Program-made: the position numbers and the translations under genes
Shown here: positions 36,401-47,253 of the stretch, piece by piece
How the letters are laid out: the number at the start of each line of letters is the position of its first letter
Position numbering within the stretch: the stretch's first letter is position 1
Assembly (NCBI RefSeq): GCF_002234675.1
Contig: NC_019881.2
Location: forward strand, 17,672,494 to 17,736,493
Source of the DNA: Oryzias latipes
Lineage: Eukaryota; Chordata; Actinopteri; Beloniformes; Adrianichthyidae
Direction: 5' to 3'
Length of the DNA: 64,000 nucleotides
Notes under the pieces: model-generated
Told to the model about the DNA's origin: nothing
The model's database searches: none
The model's input: only the letters and a program-made list of their open reading frames with translations

Positions 36401-39265
36401 GTAAACAGTTGAAATATCTTCCTGCACCTTTTCCTTTAGTTATGAAGCTACTAAATAAATTTCAATTTTTTTTTTCCAAAAGCCAAATTTAAAAATGTAC
36501 ATGCATTTTAAAGCAACAGTAGAAGACCTGAAAAAACACTTTTGTTATCTATGTCCCATATGCATCATGAATGAAAAGCTTTATTGAAGGCTGCACAATC
36601 AGCTTCAACATGCGTCAATTCTGCAGCAGCATGTTACAGAAATAGTGTTTTAATAAAACTTCAAAAGTTTAGGTCCAAAAGGGTGAAGTGTCAAAGTGCA
36701 ATACATGAAAAGACCACTAGGTGGGAGGATCCAAAGTTGTTCAAATAATAGTTTATGTGAACCTAAAACATAAAAAGTCAACTCTGATAACATTATACAA
36801 TGTACACTTTATTTTAAAGGGCCTGCATCATGCTATTCTTCAGACTTTTATAGTAAACTATATCCAGATATATGATTTATATTTTACTTTTGGCACACAA
36901 AAGAACAAAACTTTTATTAAATGTTATTTTCTTGAGTTCTTTTCCAATCCGGAAGTAAGACGACTCGATCTCTGAGGCACCACCTTTCTCTCCGTGTGGC
37001 CGTGTGAGGTCCACCTATAGTCGGCCTCAGCGGCGTGTCTGCATCTCACTCAAAAAAACAAAACATCCAGACTTTTGCAAAGATGGATGTGCATTTTGTG
37101 CATATAAAAGGAAAGTGTTTTTGCCAAACAGGCAAGTTCAGCGCCGAAAGTGTGTCAGCCTAGGGTCCGTGCTGGCAGCGCAGACTTCCTGGAAGGGGCT
37201 GTTCTCACTGGTCTACATCACAATGTGAGAACCCGCTCTTTTTCATGGGTTGGGAGGGGCTGGTGCTCAGAGAGTTTTTAGAAGAATACTCAGAAATGCG
37301 TGAATGTATTAAAATACAGCTTTGGGGGTTCTTTTCCTGAGGAATGAACATTACAATACACTTAAAAGCTAAAAAAATGGATTTGGCATGGTATAGGCCA
37401 GGGGGCCGGGGTGTCCTGCTGGTTTTCCAGAAACCACGCCTTATTTGCTGCTGATTAACTGGATCGGTTGTGTGTAGCCAACAAGGAGCTTCAATGGCAG
37501 GTTGGTTGGAAAACATGTGGGACACCGGTCCCCGAGGCCTGAAATTGGAGACCCCTGGTATTGGGCCCTTTGAGGTCAAGATAGAAGACTAACATATGAT
37601 GGGGTTATTAATGCATACACATGCATATAAAGATGTCTGCCTTCATTTGAATATAAAATCTACTAAAGGTGCAGGGACAGACTCTCTAATCATGGCTCGA
37701 CATTCTGAACGAAGGTTAAAATCTACACATTGAATGAGACCTGGACTAAGAGACCCCTAGCCCCCGACATTCCAAACAGGAAGTACCCGCTGGCTCCAAG
37801 AAGCCAAAAATCCCAGACTTCTATAGAGAAATAAACTACTATTACTCAGTCATTCTTTTTTTTTAAATTAACCATTACTGCTGTGCTACCTTTACGTTCT
37901 TATTTTTTCTCATATTTTATATTTTTTCTGTAGCTTAGGTTATTCCAGTTATAAACTGGCCAATCAGAAGCCTCAACGACAGCATGTGGTCTTAGATGAA
38001 TGTCTGACAGATTTCTTGTAGCCAGCTTTCAAGTAGAAAGGGCATAGACTTCCAACAAGCTCACTTCTGATTGGCGAAAGCAGTTGCCATAGAAACGTTG
38101 ACCCACACTGACTTGCCCCATCACTTCCAGCTGTCGACGTCTTGCTCCAACATGGTGCCGCCCATAAAAAATGGGTGGTGTCACACCCACTCGGTCCAGT
38201 TCTCATTTACAGTCAATGGTTGCACACCATCAACATTTCAATTAAATCAATAACATATTTGAATGATGTCATAACATAAAACTACAGAGAAAGATTGTCA
38301 AACCCTGCTCTTGAGTTTCTTTGTTTTTTTTAACCAGACTTGCTGCTGGTTACCTGGATCAACATAGTTAATCTGAACCTACATTTACACCACTTTTTTA
38401 AATTTTATGACATCCTTCTGTACTGTGATACAGCAGACCATTTGAATCAAACTACATGAGGAAAAAGCAGCTATAAAAATATACAACTCCTGCAAGCAGA
38501 TAAAAAAAAACATGCTGCAGTTACGTATTCTATTAATAATGTAAAGAAACATCAAGGTTTTGTTAGAATGCACTTATACAAAAATCCAGTCAAGCTCATA
38601 GAGCTGTAAAGAGTCCAAATACCGGCCTAAAGGTGATGCAAACCAGAAGCATCGACATAAACCATATGTCTAACTTGACTTTATGGACATTCAGGTCTGG
38701 CAGTTAAAGACAGTCTAAACAAAAAAGAACAGGAAAGGTCAGTTTGAAGACTTTGTTCACATCGCTGCTGAGATTCAAAAAGTATGTGGGTTTTAGGGTG
38801 TATTCAGACTGGAAAAGTTTGTTGGTCAAGACCGTGTCCACTTAATTTGGTCCGGATTGAGCCCTGAATCTTGCGTTTAAAAGTTGTTTTAATGAGCTTG
38901 CGTTCATCTTACCACATTTCAATAAGTTGCTGTGTCTTATTGCTGCCCCAATAGTCTGTTTACAACCATAATGCTACAGTTGGAATTTGAAAGCAATTGG
39001 AAACGAGCTGAGATCACCTCAAAAGATGGGTCCGAGAGCAGTTCCTGGTTCCGGTGTATTCAGACTGAAAATGTGTTCCGGATTATCTGAGGAAACGAAC
39101 TCTGGTTCTATTTAAGCAGACCAAATGTGTCCAGTCTGAATACACCCTAAGGCTACATACACACAGGGCTCAAGTGATGATCACTTCCATTGAAAAGTCT
39201 ATATAAACACTTGTTGAAAAGCGTTCCCGCATTGCTATGCATGTTTTTTAATCAGTTTTTAAAAA

Positions 39266-39297
<32 letters not shown>

Positions 39298-42200
39298 GAT
39301 TGGATTTATCTGCGCTTTTCCAGACGCTCAAAGCGCTTCCATCGTGTCCATTATTCATTCACTCTTCATTCATACTTGGTGATGAATGCGTGGCTGCCAG
39401 TTCGCGCCTACGGTCCCTCTGACCATCACCGGGATCTCATTCATGCTGGTAGGCAGTATCGTTAATAGCCTTGCCCAGGGGCCCCCACTTACTGATGTCA
39501 ATTGATCGCCATTGATATGGTAATTGCCCCCAAGTACCCTCCGGGAATCGAACCCTGGATTCCTGCGTAGCCTTCTACCTTACCAACCAAGCTACCCAGC
39601 CGCCACAAGGTAAGTCTACCCACAAAACGCGCAGCCATTGAATGTGTGCCGAAATATTAAAACTAGTTGAACTTTGACCAATTAAGGACTCTGACCTGAA
39701 AGTGACATATGGGTACCGTCCAACCGTGCCAGTATTTTTACAATTCATAACAAATGAGAAATTAATAACTGCGGGTTGTGCTATGAAAGAGAATCCCCGG
39801 AGCAGGATTAGCGAGATTTGCACCGACATTTCGACATTTCACACCGAACCTCTTCCAACCATGGCTACATGTGCTGGTATTGGGAACCGACAGTCCAGTG
39901 TGAATGACATATGCTAAAAGCACGTTTAAGAATGCCTGTTTGGCGGGTTCTTGAACGTGCATCACATGCCCAGTGTGTATTTTGCTTGATACTAATATCA
40001 CAAACACACATTCGGTTACTAAATAGGTTTGACAGCAGAAGGAAATATTTATATTGGATTTGAGGACCAGTCTTACAAGCTTGGACCACCTATAATGAAG
40101 GGACTCTTCAAGTTCTTCTAATTAGCAGTTTGCAATGAAGCATCTGTGAAGGAGTTTCACTGCAGATATGTTTGCTCCCACCAATGTTCTCCATCCACAG
40201 GTCTCATTTCATGCTCCACCTGAACCTACAGTTAGAAATTCCCCCACAAATCTCTTCTGTCTCTGAAGTGGGAAGTCAAAAGTCTTGTGGCCTGATTTCT
40301 CCTTTGCTGTTCACAGGATATTCTTATAAGCAGTTATTAATGGATTAATAGTGCTCTATCAGCAATTTGCCATGATTTATATGCTAAAGGGGAAGCAGAA
40401 GTTCCATTTTCACATGACGTTTTGGCGGGTTTTTTTGTTTTTTTTTAATGGGAAGTTGGAAAAAAACCCAAGTTCTAATGTGCCTGGGGACACAGGAACT
40501 TAAAAAAATAATAATTTAAACATAAAATGCATGAAGAGTAACAATCTTAAAAGCATAGTCTTGTATTAAACTGATATGGGATGGAGTTAATGCCCTCTGA
40601 TCATGATTTTAAGCTACTACCCATCACTGAAAGTTTAATTTTCCTACCTGGACCAGCTGAAACTTGAATTATTTGGTACCAGACAAGATAAGAACCCCGC
40701 CCCCATTGAATGGTTTCTCCAAAGAACTGAAGCCCCAGCAGGCAGAAGTACATTCAAAACAAGGAGGGCTGGTAATGTTTTGTCTGTTTCTTGCCATCTG
40801 CTCCCTGTATCCTGTGAGCACATCCAGGAGTGTGGGACTATTTAATGGAACCATTTACTTCCTTCACCTTCAGGCAGCAAGGAGACATATGCAGAAGCCA
40901 GGAAGTTGTTAAGTCAAAAAATGAGTTTATCCATAATATGTAATCTCTGGTGAGGGGGAGGGGGGGTAATCTGCAGATTCTCAATCACAGATTTATTTTA
41001 TAAATCACAGTTGACCAACAAAAGAAAGATCTAAGATTGGAGAATGTGGTTGTCTTCAATACATGCAAACCAAAGCATCTTTATACAGTAACCATAACAT
41101 AAGGGGGGATGAAAGAGTTATGATTGTTTTGAGAATATCCTGAAGTCTATTTTTATCACAATCATCAGAATTTCCAGAATGACTTGGACATTTTTGATAA
41201 AAAGAGATGTAATAGCGTTAGGATCTTAAAAGATGTTTGTGGAATTTACAGACTGGCAAACTGGGTTTAGGTATCTTTTGTTTTATCAAATTCTCACTCA
41301 ATCACTAATTACCTAATTGGAAGTTTAAAGGAAAAACTTACATTTAACCCTTGTGCTATCTTAGATGACCCCACCCTTACATTGATGTGTTCTCCCTACC
41401 ATGACAAAGGTGGATAAAGGTGGAAAGATTTCATTTAATCCATGAACACCAGTGAAGATCACAAATCATTGAACAAAAAAGATTCAGAACACTGTCTAGT
41501 GGGTCTAGATGACCCAACTCCTAACGTGAAAGTGCCTAAGATAGCACAAGGGTTAAGTAATGTGTCTTTAAACAACCTTGAGGTGAAACTTGCCTATTGT
41601 TCTTAAGTAAATAGGAGATTTTACAGTTTCATGTCTGTTTAAGTTAACAAGTACTTTTGTCATTTAAAAAGGAAAAAAAACTTTTTGGAATTAAAAAAAA
41701 AGAAAAAAAAAAGTAAGTACTGTATAATATCTGCATTACTGACACTAGGTGGCATCATGTGCCTCTGCTGTCCACATGGATCCAAAGCATGGATGTAGCC
41801 TAGCAGGGTTCCTCAAAAGAAGAATGGAAAACTTCCTGTGTGCCTAACTTAAGCTTTGGTGATATAAACACCACCACAAATATAGTAAACCGCTTCAAAA
41901 ACTCCAACGTATGAACAAATGTGAGTTCTGAAGTCCTTACCAGCAGTTCCCTTGGTGTAATGGAGAAGTCAGTGTACATGCAGAGTGTCTCTGCTGATAT
42001 GGGCCTGCAGTCCTTCAGCTTGGAGGCCAGGAACATGCACACAGCTCCCAGAAGCTGCAAAAAGTTCTTTCTTGTGGGAACCACGGCTAAAAATCTGTCC
42101 AAATAATTAATAGCTAAAGGAAAGACATCTTCATTAGTCTTCTCTCCCTCACACACCTAAAAAAGAAAAACAGAGGAAAACAATGAAAAGATATTTGAAA

Positions 42201-43114
42201 TGACATAGAAAGCAAATAAAAGTTTATTCAGGTTGAGTTAAAGCGCATTTCACGTCCTTCTGTTTTAATTTCAAGCTTTAAGAAAATAAGTATAAAGGAA
42301 GTTGATCAGCAACCCCCACCCCCCCATTCTCACTGCAAAGCCCCTTCCTTGTTGGGATTTGCCTCATATAAGAAAAAATAAATGATTAAAAATAACCAAA
42401 TACCACCTAAAGAATATCAAAATTGTTCATAAATGTCGCAAACACAATTCCCGACGCTTTAAATTAGCTAAAGTTAGCTAACTTTGCTCATTTTGAGTTT
42501 AAAAGCGAAAGTGTCTTAGCATTCACGCGGTTGCCTGCTTTATCTTTGAGCATGAGGGATTTTCAAAAATTAATAATAATTATTGAGAACCCAAAATCTC
42601 AGTTTTTTGGTCATGTAAATTAAGAAAAACGTCCGCTTTATACGCAGAGCTAGCTAAAAAGCAAAAATATCCATGTTGGAGCTGCAAATGAAGCTAAATC
42701 GCTAGCTAGGTATTTTCTTTGAAGCTCGGTTTTTCTTGTTGTAGAGGAATTTCCGACTGCCCACGTATTTAGTGAGTCATTCTCATTCAATTGTCAGCTT
42801 AAAATTTATGACAACTCTACTAAAAAATGATTATTTGTAAACCTAAAGCTAGCTTGATTTTGCGAATATGCAAAATGAAAAAGTAAGTTAGCCCTTTTAT
42901 TGATCAAATCCCCACAAACCTCGTGCATCCAACCTGCAACCATTCGTCTCATATAAGGGTGAATATCCTTCTGGACCCGCTGAAAATACGAGCATTGGGG
43001 TAAAAAACTGTCCTCAATTGTTAATAAACTTTGCAAAACTCTCTCATCATAAAGGATGTTTGGGTCAGGCTGGGCTTTCACGACTATATCCGACTCCAAG
43101 CAGTAAAGATCCAT
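30436..43114 (-). CDS. ccnd2: Cyclin D2
   Basis: Five coding exons on the minus strand: 43114-42920, 42156-41941, 35854-35695, 32995-32847 and 30600-30436 (195+216+160+149+165 nt). Borders are GT-AG, giving 294 aa; human is 289. The N-terminus MDLYCLESD has the LxCxE retinoblastoma-binding motif at residues 3-7. The cyclin box includes [20 protein letters not shown] and [13 protein letters not shown], then [17 protein letters not shown]. The second fold has [17 protein letters not shown] and LAKITNTEV. The C-terminus ends [11 protein letters not shown], with the phosphodegron Thr at residue 285 (Thr280 in human CCND2) followed by Pro. Cyclin D2 activates CDK4/6 and drives the G1-S step. The tail region is a little longer and more Gln-rich than in human. 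The 6.1-kb intron 2 is packed with mobile elements. Linkage to tigar and fgf23 supports ccnd2 rather than ccnd1 or ccnd3; in fish nomenclature probably ccnd2a. Confidence 0.97.
30768..31445. mobile_element. hAT-like non-autonomous element
   Basis: The left end TAGGGATGTCCCGATCC and the right end TTTGGGACATCCCTA are inverted repeats of about 12 bp. Such ends are common in fish hAT-type elements. No transposase remains. It carries a small reversed MITE family 1 piece at about 31235-31310. Confidence 0.65.
32325..32338. promoter_or_regulatory. RFX X-box-like palindrome
   Basis: GTTGCTATGGCAAC is a near-perfect palindromic match to the X-box bound by RFX factors. It sits in unique sequence of ccnd2 intron 4. 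A one-base variant at 38083-38096 lies in a repeat-like context and is less likely to matter. Confidence 0.35.
32996..35694 (-). other. ccnd2 intron 3
   Basis: AT-rich intron with a truncated MITE family 1 copy at 34318-34543 and a weak reverse-strand CTCF-like word at 34116-34131. Overlapping short ORFs at 34541-34762 are not supported as a gene. Confidence 0.5.
34318..34543 (-). mobile_element. MITE family 1, truncated reverse copy
   Basis: Shows GTAAACAAATGGATGATGGG, CTCAGAGGTGAATTTCG, ACTACTGCCGCTCTACAG, AAACTATGTCC and the end GATGATCGGAGCAGGTCTTTAA-like segment (quoted in part). Only half of the element is left. Confidence 0.65.
37396..37560. mobile_element. Short hAT-like MITE remnant
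   Basis: The left segment GGCCAGGGGGCCGGGGTGTCC and the right segment GGAGACCCCTGG have hAT-style ends. The inside (AACTGGATCGGTTGTGTG, CAACAAGGAGCTTCAATGGC) is typical of a short fish repeat. Non-coding. Confidence 0.45.
38793..39150. mobile_element. MITE with perfect 21-bp inverted ends
   Basis: The left end (38793-38813) and the right end (39130-39150) are exact reverse complements over 21 bases, starting TTAGGGTGTATTCAGACTGG. The inside is non-coding. Perfect ends suggest a fairly young insertion. It abuts the next element directly at 39151. Confidence 0.85.
39151..39995. mobile_element. MITE family 3 copy, split by a SINE
   Basis: The left end GGCTACATACACACAGGGCT and the right end GCCCAGTGTGTATTTTGC are inverted to each other. 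The inside matches 3780-4175. At about 39243-39610 it is interrupted by a minus-strand SINE. Confidence 0.6.
39258..39606 (-). repeat. tRNA-derived SINE
   Basis: On the minus strand the head has GGGTAGCTTGGTTGGTAAGG (A-box-like) and GGTTCGATTCCCGG (B box). A body follows, ending with AGCGCTTTGAGCGTCTGG and a (TTA)n tail, seen on plus as the TAATAA run at 39260-39295. Not a functional tRNA gene. Confidence 0.75.
41348..41552. mobile_element. piggyBac-type MITE, solo copy (205 bp)
   Basis: Flanked by TTAA on both sides (41344-41347 and 41553-41556), with ends CCCTTGTGCTATCTTAG and its near-complement CTAAGATAGCACAAGGG. TTAA target duplication and CCC ends define piggyBac-like elements. A same-length relative is at 50794-50998. 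Confidence 0.88.
41742..41757 (+). promoter_or_regulatory. CTCF-like motif in ccnd2 intron 2
   Basis: ACACTAGGTGGCATCA fits the CTCF core with one weak position. It lies 180 bp from ccnd2 exon 2. Sequence match only. Confidence 0.4.
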
Positions 43115-43400
43115 GACTCGGTCCCCTTCTTGCTCACTTTTTTCCTCTTCTTTTGTCACTAAAAATAAAACATAAATACTGTCACGACCGTTCACAAAGC
43201 GGACAGATTGAGCAGAAGTCCCCAAGGCGAAGCATGAGGCTGAGACAACAGAGTCTGCTCCAGTGCAGCTGCGTGTCGGCTTGCGTCTTCCTCCAGACTG
43301 CCTGAAAGCAGACGCTGATCCCTTCAAAATAAAGGCACACATCCGGTCTGAATCTTCAGCTTCTCCAAAATAAGCACAAACATAGACTTAGTTAAAAGTT
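43115..43400 (-). promoter_or_regulatory. ccnd2: ccnd2 5' UTR / promoter
   Basis: The minus-strand frame stays open without a stop from 43342 to the ccnd2 ATG, but that stretch does not resemble cyclin D2. A splice-acceptor-like TTTTATTTTTAG lies at about 43157-43168 on the minus strand, so the 5' UTR may be spliced. No TATA box was assigned. Confidence 0.35.
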
Positions 43401-43439
43401 GAACACACGTGTTTGTTTGTAAATATTCACTTTTGTTAA

Positions 43440-44140
43440 ATAATAATAAAAGTCTACCAACTTTTTTATTTATGTTTTAAGTTGTAGAAAAATTGGCTGT
43501 TTTTTTTACCAAGCACAACCGTAGCAAAAGTAGTTTATAAGTGTACTACAAACTTAGCCTATAAGAGTAGGCAGTATACTTTTTATGTACTTTCTTTATG
43601 TTGTAAAGTTAAAATGCTCCAACTTTGTCAGAAGAAGTATTTACTTACAGTTCCTACTCTACTCATAAATAGTAGCCCTGTACTTGTTAAACTTGTAGTT
43701 TTTATCAATTATCCTTAATAAAATAAACTTTAAGTGTACTACCTTATTTAACTGTACTGCATGTATAAATAGTAGTGAGTGAGTTCATCTACTTGAAGGC
43801 TACTTTTAATATATTATCCATGTATTGTGAACTTAAAATGTTCCAATTTAGTTTGAAGAAGTATTCACTTACACTTCCGACAGTAAACATACATTGTCTA
43901 TAGTATACTTTCTATAATTTTAAAAAAGTAGTCTATTTAAGTGTACTACAAGTATACTTAGTAATGCATTATACTTGAATTTGATATTTTATTATATTAT
44001 TTTATTATGTACTTTTGTAAGCTTAATATAAAATTTTGTCAGAAGAAGTATTCAGTTGGCATATACCTACATGGCCCTTGGTATACTTATACTCAGGTAT
44101 ACTTAATAAAATAAACTTTAAGTGTACTCCTTTTTGCTAA
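43440..44140. repeat. AT-rich degenerate tandem array upstream of ccnd2
   Basis: Units of about 190-220 bp repeat words such as AGAAGTATT(C/T)A(C/G)TT (near 43632, 43856 and 44044) and TAATAAAATAAACTTTAAGT (near 43717 and 44104), mixed with AGTGTACTAC and AGTATACTT words. Three rough units are seen. It begins about 330 bp upstream of the ccnd2 ATG. Confidence 0.65.
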
Positions 44141-45837
44141 GAGCTCCCAAAAAAATGTAAATGTGAGGCCATTTATAGCCTTGATCATACATTTGCGTAT
44201 CCATTGTTTTCAATCACATTTCTCCACATTTGCAGTAAAATCCCAGTTGCAGTACTACTCCACCATATATAAAAGCTGTAGGAAGGTAAGTCTGGGATGT
44301 CGCCTTCTTCTGTGTTCAAACGGTTCAATGTGAGATTTAAGTTTAGTCTTTGGCATTTATCTAATATAAGAAAAGAAAAAAACGTTAAGCTCCCTAAATT
44401 GTATCCTAACAATTTTATTTAAAATTGAAAGAAAACTGATTAGTTGTTTAGAAACATTTACTTTAAGATAATTTTACCTCACAAAAAACGCGGAAAGGAT
44501 AGAGTCATCCAGACATTTGAAGGTGTTTCTTCAAGCCAACACTTCTCCATGTAATCTTGTTTTATTGTAGGGTTTTAGTTTTTTTTTTATGAGTCTTTGT
44601 TTTGCTAATTTTCTCTTTTATCGAACAATTATCTAAAATTCGCTCCACTGTGTGAGAAGGAATGTTCTGACCTTCTATGCCAAATGTTGATTGACTTTAA
44701 TTGTGAATTTTGTTTTTTATTTTAATTTCAAAAAGTGAGCTCAGATTTCAGCCATACACACTTTTGTTAAAACCAGATTTTTCAACAAAGGAACCACTGA
44801 ATTTGCTGATGACAGCAAAAATTGTCTGTGAAAAAAAAAGAAAGGAAATGTTTTCTTTAAATACTCGTGTAATAAAAACTGGATCCAAAATATGCTGGAC
44901 ATTTGGAAATTCTCAGATATTACATGAAAAAAAAGCTTTAGCTGAGTTAAAAGGTGCAACAACGTTCTTGAATTATAGAGAAAACAAACAACAATGAAAG
45001 ATTTTTAACCACAAATTATGGATTATTTAGACTTTTATGAAGAGTTTGAGGAATAAATCAGTTATGGGACTATCTGCTGTAAGGCATATAAATTTCCAGT
45101 TGTCTCAACATAGTGAAAACCTGGCTGTAAATCAGAGTTCGACCAGGAGAAATGAGATGACATTTGAACTTTTTTAAAAGAAAATGTCAGAACAAAATGT
45201 TATTTAAACAACAGGTTTCTTTGCAGGAAATTTGTGCAACATTGGTGATAATTAGAGATCTGTGGAAAAAATATCTTAAAAATAAACAGAAGAAAATGAC
45301 TGATATGACTTACAAATGTAGACAGTATAGTATTGGGTTTTCTTTTATTACTTATTATTTTTTCTGAAGAGAAACTGTACGGGTAATTTTGCACATCCTT
45401 TAAAAGGTTAATTTATTTATTATTTACTAATACAGTATAACACCTGTAACACCTCGCTGCAGGTAGGAGCCCTTTCAGAGATCTTTCCTTGTGTCAGCTA
45501 CTACACTCTACAATGCTTCATATGCACTGGACAATAACTTTTGTTTTCATTGATTTTGTAAGTGTTTTTAGTGTTATCTATTATTTATCTGCTGTTTTTA
45601 ATGGAGCTTTGACAACTATGTAATTTGCCATTTGTGGCATTATAGTTCGATTCAACTCTATTCTAAAAATCTTCCATAAAACTATGTTTTTACCCATTTA
45701 CATTGATAATTTGTGGGTTTTATTGAGATTCCAACATTTTTATAAATACATTAATTTGACATTCTTCAGATATTCACAGTTTCTTCTCCTTAGGTTAGAA
45801 AATACAATTGTTACTCTTAGAATACCTTTATTTATAT
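44141..45837. other. Intergenic, no gene recognised
   Basis: AT-rich; ORFs of 60-100 codons have no recognisable domain. No clear transposon ends were found. Confidence 0.4.
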
Positions 45838-46076
45838 GGGTAGCTGTGATCCAGAGGCAGAGTGGCCTACCTCTGATCGGTAGATGACAGGTTCGGTACC
45901 CAATTTGTCTGCCCATGTGAGTAAGGGTTTTTGGGCAAGACGCTAAACCCCACATCGCTTCTGGAGGTTACAGGTTGGCACTTTGCAGCAGAGCCGCCAT
46001 CAGTGTGTAAATGGTTGAATGGGGCTGTGATTGTAAAGCACTTAATCAAGGTAAGAAAGTGCCATATAGTATTTAC
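45838..46076 (+). repeat. SINE-like repeat
   Basis: The head has GCAGAGTGGCCTACCTCTG and ACAGGTTCGGTACCC (B-box-like). Then come GGGTTTTTGGGCAAGAC, CAGCAGAGCCGCCATCAGTG and an end of the form AAGTGCCATATAGTATTTACC. The same tail ends the repeat at 62110-62295. Confidence 0.7.
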
Positions 46077-46682
46077 CTTTAGACTGTCACATATGCTGTT
46101 TAAATAACCTATAGTCTTTGGTTGCCATGCAGCAGAACAAACAATTCTAAAAAATGAATTAATGATTTAAATCATCATTTAAAAATCATTTAACAATCAT
46201 TTAACAATTAAACCTATAAAAATGTAAACTATCTAGCAGCAAAGGCATTATAGATAGTTTCCATTTTGATAATTACAATGAGAAATTGCATTGTAAACTA
46301 AACCCCTTATTTAATTATTTCAGCTATGCTCTATCAAAGCTGTCAAGTTTACATGTTAGCATCTTTTTGGTATCCTCCATATGAAAAAACCTGTGTTCAG
46401 AAATGTTCTTGCTTAATGAAATATTTTGTTACAGGAAGATTTTAATAAATAGGGTAAGAACAGAGGTAACCATAACAATTGATGCAAAAAATTATATGAT
46501 GTCATGTAGTATTTTATTAAATCTCAGTGGCATGCAAGAACTCTGAATTTTTTTTTTTGTTGGTTTTAAAATTGGCTGCCCAGGAAAAAAAAATCGTGTT
46601 GGGTATCTATAAGGAAAAGAACTGTGCCAGATATGATACCCAAACCAATACCAATTCGTGTTTCTGCTTAATCTCTGAACAT

Positions 46683-47045
46683 CCATCCAGCCATCTATCT
46701 TTTACTCTCTCTTTACCCTCTGCAGGGTCACGGAGTTGCTGGAGCCTATCCCAGCTACTTTGGGGGAAAGGTAAGGGAACACCTCGGACTGTCAGTCTAC
46801 TGCAGGGCTGCATACCCACACGTGCTCCCAGCTAAGGGACAATTTTGTGTCATCAGTCAACCTGTGAAACAAGTTTTTGGACCGTGGGAGGAAGGGGAAG
46901 TTCCCAGAGAAACTCACTGATGCATGCGGAGAACATAGAAATAAAATATCTGTCACATAGAAAGGACTCAGGTGGGATTTGAATCAGCACATTATCACTA
47001 GTATTCAAGAGTGCAATCCACCAAACCACCATGTTGCACCTATTT
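46683..47045 (+). repeat. Dispersed CCATCC-type fish repeat
   Basis: Runs from CATCCATCCAGCCATC through TGCAGGGTCACGGAGTTGC, GGAGCCTATCCCAGCTA, GGACCGTGGGAGGAAGG, GCATGCGGAGAACATAG and CACATAGAAAGGACTCAGG to ACCAAACCACCATGTTGC. It matches a very common teleost interspersed repeat. A second start of the same repeat follows at about 47050-47095. Confidence 0.75.
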
Positions 47046-47161
47046 CTAAACATCCATCCATCTTCCGCACTCACTGTATCCCTTTTGGGGTTAAATGATG
47101 CTTGTGCAAACGCAGCAACTGTTGGGTTTGCATCTTGTGCAAACCCAAACATGTAACATGT

Positions 47162-47253
47162 AACCCCACATGTAAGACGCCATAGGATAGCCACACAAAC
47201 GAGTCACACAAACCCCACATGTAAGACGCCATAGGATAGCCACACAAACGAGG
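47162..47253. repeat. Two-copy tandem repeat, period 49 bp
   Basis: AACCCCACATGTAAGACGCC and the following 20-odd bases occur at 47162 and again at 47211 without change. A simple recent tandem duplication; the Trp/Cys-rich ORFs over it are artefacts. Confidence 0.9.

Larger units (their letters stand above)
35855..41940 (-). other. ccnd2 intron 2, transposon-rich
   Basis: 6.1 kb. Contains a MITE remnant (37396-37560), a repeat-like segment (37745-38230), two abutting MITEs (38793-39995) with a SINE inside the second, and a piggyBac-type MITE (41348-41552). CTCF-like words lie at 36713-36727 and 41742-41757. No other exon was seen. Confidence 0.55.
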
